NCBI GenBank assembly: GCA_913041095.1
Contig: CAJWIB010000107.1
Location: 1 to 8,136, forward strand
Source: an uncultured Rhodospirillaceae bacterium
GTDB taxonomy: Bacteria > Pseudomonadota > Alphaproteobacteria > Rhodospirillales > UBA2165
Length of the DNA stretch: 8,136 bases
Direction of reading: 5' to 3'
Made by a program: the position numbers and the translations under genes. Numbering within the stretch: position 1 is the first letter of the stretch; each line of letters starts with the position of its first letter. Below, piece by piece: positions 5,882-8,136 of the stretch. The notes beneath the pieces were generated by a model. The model was not told where the DNA came from, made no database searches, and saw nothing but the letters and a program-made list of their open reading frames with translations.

Positions 5882-6502
5882 CTAATTAAAACAAAGAGTT
5901 ACGAGTTTATTAAAGGCATCTGCCCGATGGCTTATCCTGTGTTTTTCGTTCTGATTCATCTCGCCAAAGGTTAATTGATAATTAATCGGAACAAATATTG
6001 GATCATAACCGAAACCTTTTTCTCCCCGGGGTGGAAAAGTCAAGCTGCCATTGACCGTGCCTTCGAGAGTTTCAACCTGGTGATCGGGCCAGCATAGGCT
6101 TAAAGAGCAGGTAAAATAAGCGTTCTGGCCTTCCGGGTTTATACCCTTCGTTTTAATGGCTTGGCGGACTTTATTCATTGCGTAATTGAAATCTTTATCG
6201 GAACCGGTTGGATTTTCAGCCCATCTGGCAGAATAAATGCCGGGATCACCGTCCAATACCGGGACGACAAGCCCGGAATCATCGGCTAAAGCCGGCAAAT
6301 CTGCACCTTTTGCCGCTGCACGGGCCTTCAATTCCGCATTGACGCTGAAAGTGTCGCCGTCTTCAACCGGTTCTGGCAGTCCGAGCTCTCCGGCTGAAAC
6401 CACCTCAACGCCAAATGGGCTCAATAAATTATTGATTTCATGAACTTTTCTTGGATTATGACTGGCAATAACCAGCTTTTTTTCGGTAAATTTCCGCGCC
6501 AT
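5882..6502 (-). CDS. rdgB: dITP/XTP pyrophosphatase (RdgB/HAM1 family)
   Basis: RdgB hydrolyses dITP, ITP and XTP to monophosphates, keeping deaminated purines out of DNA and RNA. The 206-residue protein is of normal family length. Its signatures are SHNPRK (14-19) at the nucleotide-binding start, LADDSGL (72-78) with catalytic and metal-binding Asp residues, GIYSARWA (88-95), EKGFGYDPIF (161-170), and EKHRISHRADAF near the C-terminus, which contacts the base. The start codon shares one base with the rph stop (TAATG) and has no ribosome site of its own, so translation should be coupled to rph. I see nothing abnormal. Confidence 0.97.
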   Translation of the reverse strand: MARKFTEKKLVIASHNPRKVHEINNLLSPFGVEVVSAGELGLPEPVEDGDTFSVNAELKARAAAKGADLPALADDSGLVVPVLDGDPGIYSARWAENPTGSDKDFNYAMNKVRQAIKTKGINPEGQNAYFTCSLSLCWPDHQVETLEGTVNGSLTFPPRGEKGFGYDPIFVPINYQLTFGEMNQNEKHRISHRADAFNKLVTLCFN

Positions 6503-7218
6503 TAGAGGCCGAGGACCGATTTTTGAATATCAATCAGTTCGCCAACGCCTTTTTTAGCCAACGCCAGCATTTCCAGCAAATGCGCCTCGGAAAACGGCTG
6601 ATCCTCCGCCGTGCCTTGAATTTCAACAATTTCGGCTGTGCCGGTGAGAATAAAATTGGCATCTGCCTCGGCATTACTGTCTTCCGGATAATCGAGATCA
6701 AGCACCGCTGTGTCTTCATAAATACCGCAGGAAACCGCGGCGAGTTGTCCGAGCAGCGGGATTTCCTTAATGACGCCAAGTTCGACCAAATTCTGACTGG
6801 CCAGATTCAACGCCACATAGCCGCCGGTAATCGAAGCCGTGCGAGTGCCGCCATCGGCTTGAATGACATCGCAATCAATCCGTACCTGCATTTCACCGAG
6901 CGCCTTCAGATCGGTAATTGCCCGCAACGAGCGGCCAATTAGGCGCTGAATTTCATGGGTTCTGCCGCCTTGGCCGCCCCGTGTTGCCTCCCGGTTGATG
7001 CGCGAATTGGTCGAGCGGGGCAGCATGCCGTATTCCGCCGTCACCCAACCGTGACCGGCATCCCGAAGCCAGGGTGGCACGCGGTCTTCAACGGTTGCCG
7101 TACAGATAACATGAGTGTCGCCAAACTTAATCAGGCACGAGCCCTCGGCATGTTTGTTAAAATTAGGCTCGATTGTGACGTCTCGCATTTGATTGGGCGC
7201 GCGGCCGGATGGACGCAT
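6502..7218 (-). CDS. rph: Ribonuclease PH
   Basis: RNase PH is a phosphate-dependent 3'-5' exoribonuclease that trims tRNA and other RNA 3' ends in the cytoplasm, acting as a hexamer. All 238 residues align with the family length. The opening MRPSGRAPNQMRDVTIEPNF is typical. GWVTAEYGMLPRSTNSR (57-73) and GGRTHEIQRLIGRSLRA (84-100) follow, with Arg86 in the phosphate-binding position. DCDVIQADGGTRTASITGGY (115-134) carries the active-site acidic residues, and the C-terminal part has AEIVEIQGTAEDQPFSE. A strong purine-rich ribosome site lies at 7224-7233. It is the first gene of the rph-rdgB-hemW unit and lies divergent to hrcA, an arrangement common in alphaproteobacteria. Confidence 0.98.
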   Translation of the reverse strand: MRPSGRAPNQMRDVTIEPNFNKHAEGSCLIKFGDTHVICTATVEDRVPPWLRDAGHGWVTAEYGMLPRSTNSRINREATRGGQGGRTHEIQRLIGRSLRAITDLKALGEMQVRIDCDVIQADGGTRTASITGGYVALNLASQNLVELGVIKEIPLLGQLAAVSCGIYEDTAVLDLDYPEDSNAEADANFILTGTAEIVEIQGTAEDQPFSEAHLLEMLALAKKGVGELIDIQKSVLGL

Positions 7219-7223
7219 AGATA

Positions 7224-7233
7224 TTCCTTCCTC
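7224..7233 (-). promoter_or_regulatory. Strong ribosome binding site of rph
   Basis: On the minus strand GAGGAAGGAA precedes the ATG at 7218, with the last G of AAGG 7 bases from the start codon. It is the best Shine-Dalgarno match in the window. It would also load the downstream rdgB and hemW, which start by overlap or near-overlap. Confidence 0.65.
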
Positions 7234-7268
7234 AACGACATGAAATTGGTTCCGGCAAACTAACGAAG

Positions 7269-7280
7269 CTTGGTGCCAAG
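7269..7280. repeat. Short palindrome in the rph/hrcA spacer
   Basis: CTTGGTGCCAAG is an inverted repeat with two 5-bp arms and a 2-base centre. It lies 51 bases upstream of rph and 111 bases upstream of the hrcA ATG at 7380. Size and symmetry would suit a small operator, but no regulator can be named, and a 5-bp inverted repeat can arise by chance. Confidence 0.25.
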
Positions 7281-7318
7281 GTCTAGCGGATAAAAAATTG
7301 GATTAAATTTCGTAGCCG

Positions 7319-7347
7319 TTGACGTAGGCCAACTGCAAAACTACATT
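7319..7347 (+). promoter_or_regulatory. Likely sigma-70 promoter of hrcA
   Basis: TTGACG (7319-7324) matches five of six -35 consensus bases. Seventeen bases downstream, TACATT (7342-7347) matches four of six -10 bases. Transcription should begin near 7354, leaving a leader of about 26 bases before the ATG at 7380. No CIRCE element (TTAGCACTC-N9-GAGTGCTAA) is visible near it, so HrcA self-repression through CIRCE is not supported by this spacer. Confidence 0.45.
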
Positions 7348-7379
7348 CCGCCCAGCTTTTAATGTTTAAGAAAATAGAT

Positions 7380-8136
7380 ATGAACACCAAACGCCCAGTC
7401 ATCTCCGCGCTCAATAACCGCTCACGGGAAATATTTATGAAAATCGTCGAATCTTTTGTCGAGACTGGGGAGCCGATCGGCTCGCGCTCCCTATCCCAGC
7501 AACTCTCGACCAGCCTGTCACCGGCTACTATCCGCAATGTGATGGCGGATCTGGAGGATTTCGGCCTATTGTTTGCACCCCACACCTCGGCTGGCCGCAT
7601 GCCGACGGATACAGGTTTGCGCATGTTCGTTGACGGTTTGCTTGAAATTGGCAATTTGACGTCAGATGAGCTGGACGATCTCGAAAGCCGCTTGGCCGGC
7701 ACAGGAAAAAGCGTCGAAGGTGTTTTGGAAGAAGCTGGCACGACGTTGTCCGGTCTTTCAAACTGTGCCGGTATGGTCTTGGCACCGAACACAGATTCTG
7801 CGCTCAAGCATATTGAGTTCGTTAATCTCAGGCCGGGCCGCGCTTTGGTGGTCATGGTGACAGCGGAGGGCGTTGTTGAAAATCGCATTATTGAAGTGCC
7901 CAGAGATATTCCCACCTCAGCCTTTACCGAGGCAACCAATTATCTGAACGCTCGTTTGATCGGCCGCACCATCAATGAAGCGCGCCTGGCGATCAATACT
8001 GAGATCGAGCAAAGCAAAAATCAGCTCAACACGCTCTCGGCCAAAGTTGTCGAAGCTGGATTGGCGACCTGGGCGGGTGATGCGGATGCGGGCAATGTTC
8101 CCGGTACGCTGATTGTCCGTGGTCAGGCGAACTTGC
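7380..8136 (+). CDS. hrcA: Heat-inducible transcription repressor HrcA, 3' end cut by window
   Basis: HrcA is a cytoplasmic dimeric repressor that binds CIRCE operators, usually before groESL and dnaK genes, and needs GroEL to stay active. About 252 codons are present of a usual 340-360. The N-terminal winged-helix part is clear: NNRSREIFMKIVESFVETGE, PIGSRSLSQ, LSPATIRNVMADLEDFGLL and PHTSAGRMPTDTGLRMFVD. The GAF-like middle domain follows (CAGMVLAPN...IEFVNLRPGRALVVMVTAEGVVENRII), then the inserted helical region up to the edge. An in-frame ATG at 7362 would add MFKKID. The predicted promoter leaves only about 8 bases before it, so 7380 is preferred, though neither start has a good ribosome site. 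grpE often follows hrcA in this class but lies outside the window. Confidence 0.96.
   Translation, partial: MNTKRPVISALNNRSREIFMKIVESFVETGEPIGSRSLSQQLSTSLSPATIRNVMADLEDFGLLFAPHTSAGRMPTDTGLRMFVDGLLEIGNLTSDELDDLESRLAGTGKSVEGVLEEAGTTLSGLSNCAGMVLAPNTDSALKHIEFVNLRPGRALVVMVTAEGVVENRIIEVPRDIPTSAFTEATNYLNARLIGRTINEARLAINTEIEQSKNQLNTLSAKVVEAGLATWAGDADAGNVPGTLIVRGQANL

Noticed and set aside
6523..6942. Plus-strand open frame of 139 codons opposite rph
   Set aside because: It is antisense to the conserved RNase PH gene and its peptide has no domain pattern.
7219..7379. CIRCE operator next to hrcA
   Set aside because: I looked for TTAGCACTC and GAGTGCTAA halves on both strands and found none resembling them.
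7283..7939. Minus-strand open frame of 218 codons opposite hrcA
   Set aside because: It lies almost entirely antisense to a clear hrcA. Its protein is Ser/Arg-rich without recognisable motifs, as expected for a shadow frame, and hrcA translates with a full family signature.
1..8136. tRNA, rRNA, CRISPR array, integrase, transposase gene or defence system
   Set aside because: No such gene, cloverleaf, regular spaced repeat or mobile-element protein was recognised. All large frames are accounted for by housekeeping genes.

Overview
The window looks like ordinary chromosome from a free-living alphaproteobacterium of intermediate GC. The evidence is gene content and order: hrcA divergent from rph-rdgB-hemW, followed by an LppC/LpoA-type lipoprotein, rsmI, a yraN remnant, a BON lipoprotein and gshB. 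The non-coding left end also carries intergenic repeat fragments of a kind common in this class. Genus cannot be told from the sequence alone. I saw no phage, integron, CRISPR, toxin-antitoxin, rRNA or tRNA gene, and I do not think the window contains an undescribed system.

Layout from left to right. Positions 1-48 hold what may be the last 15 codons of an unidentified plus-strand gene. Positions 49-413 are non-coding and built from repeat and palindrome fragments: two inverted copies of a repeat about 27 bp long, several hairpins, and a 9-bp-stem palindrome just past the end of gshB. From 3225 leftward to 414 runs a minus-strand block: rsmI (16S rRNA C1402 methyltransferase), a shortened yraN, a double-BON-domain outer-membrane lipoprotein, and gshB (glutathione synthetase). 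The penicillin-binding-protein activator gene (LpoA/LppC type) starts on the plus strand inside the 5' end of rsmI and runs to 4721. It meets the end of hemW after only 8 bp. From 7218 leftward to 4730 is a tight minus-strand operon, rph-rdgB-hemW: RNase PH, dITP/XTP pyrophosphatase and heme chaperone. A 161-bp divergent region then leads to hrcA, the heat-shock repressor, which is cut by the right edge of the window.

Functionally, the right half groups RNA maturation (rph), nucleotide-pool cleaning (rdgB), heme handling (hemW) and heat-shock control (hrcA). The left half groups ribosome modification (rsmI), cell-envelope lipoproteins (LpoA-like and DolP-like) and redox protection (gshB). The rsmI/lpoA/yraN/BON-lipoprotein set matches the E. 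coli yraL-yraM-yraN-yraP neighbourhood, but with different orientations and with gshB at the end instead of diaA in the middle.

The points most worth a second look are the yraN copy that has lost its catalytic EVK segment, the 5'-5' overlap of rsmI and lpoA, and the mosaic of repeats beyond gshB.
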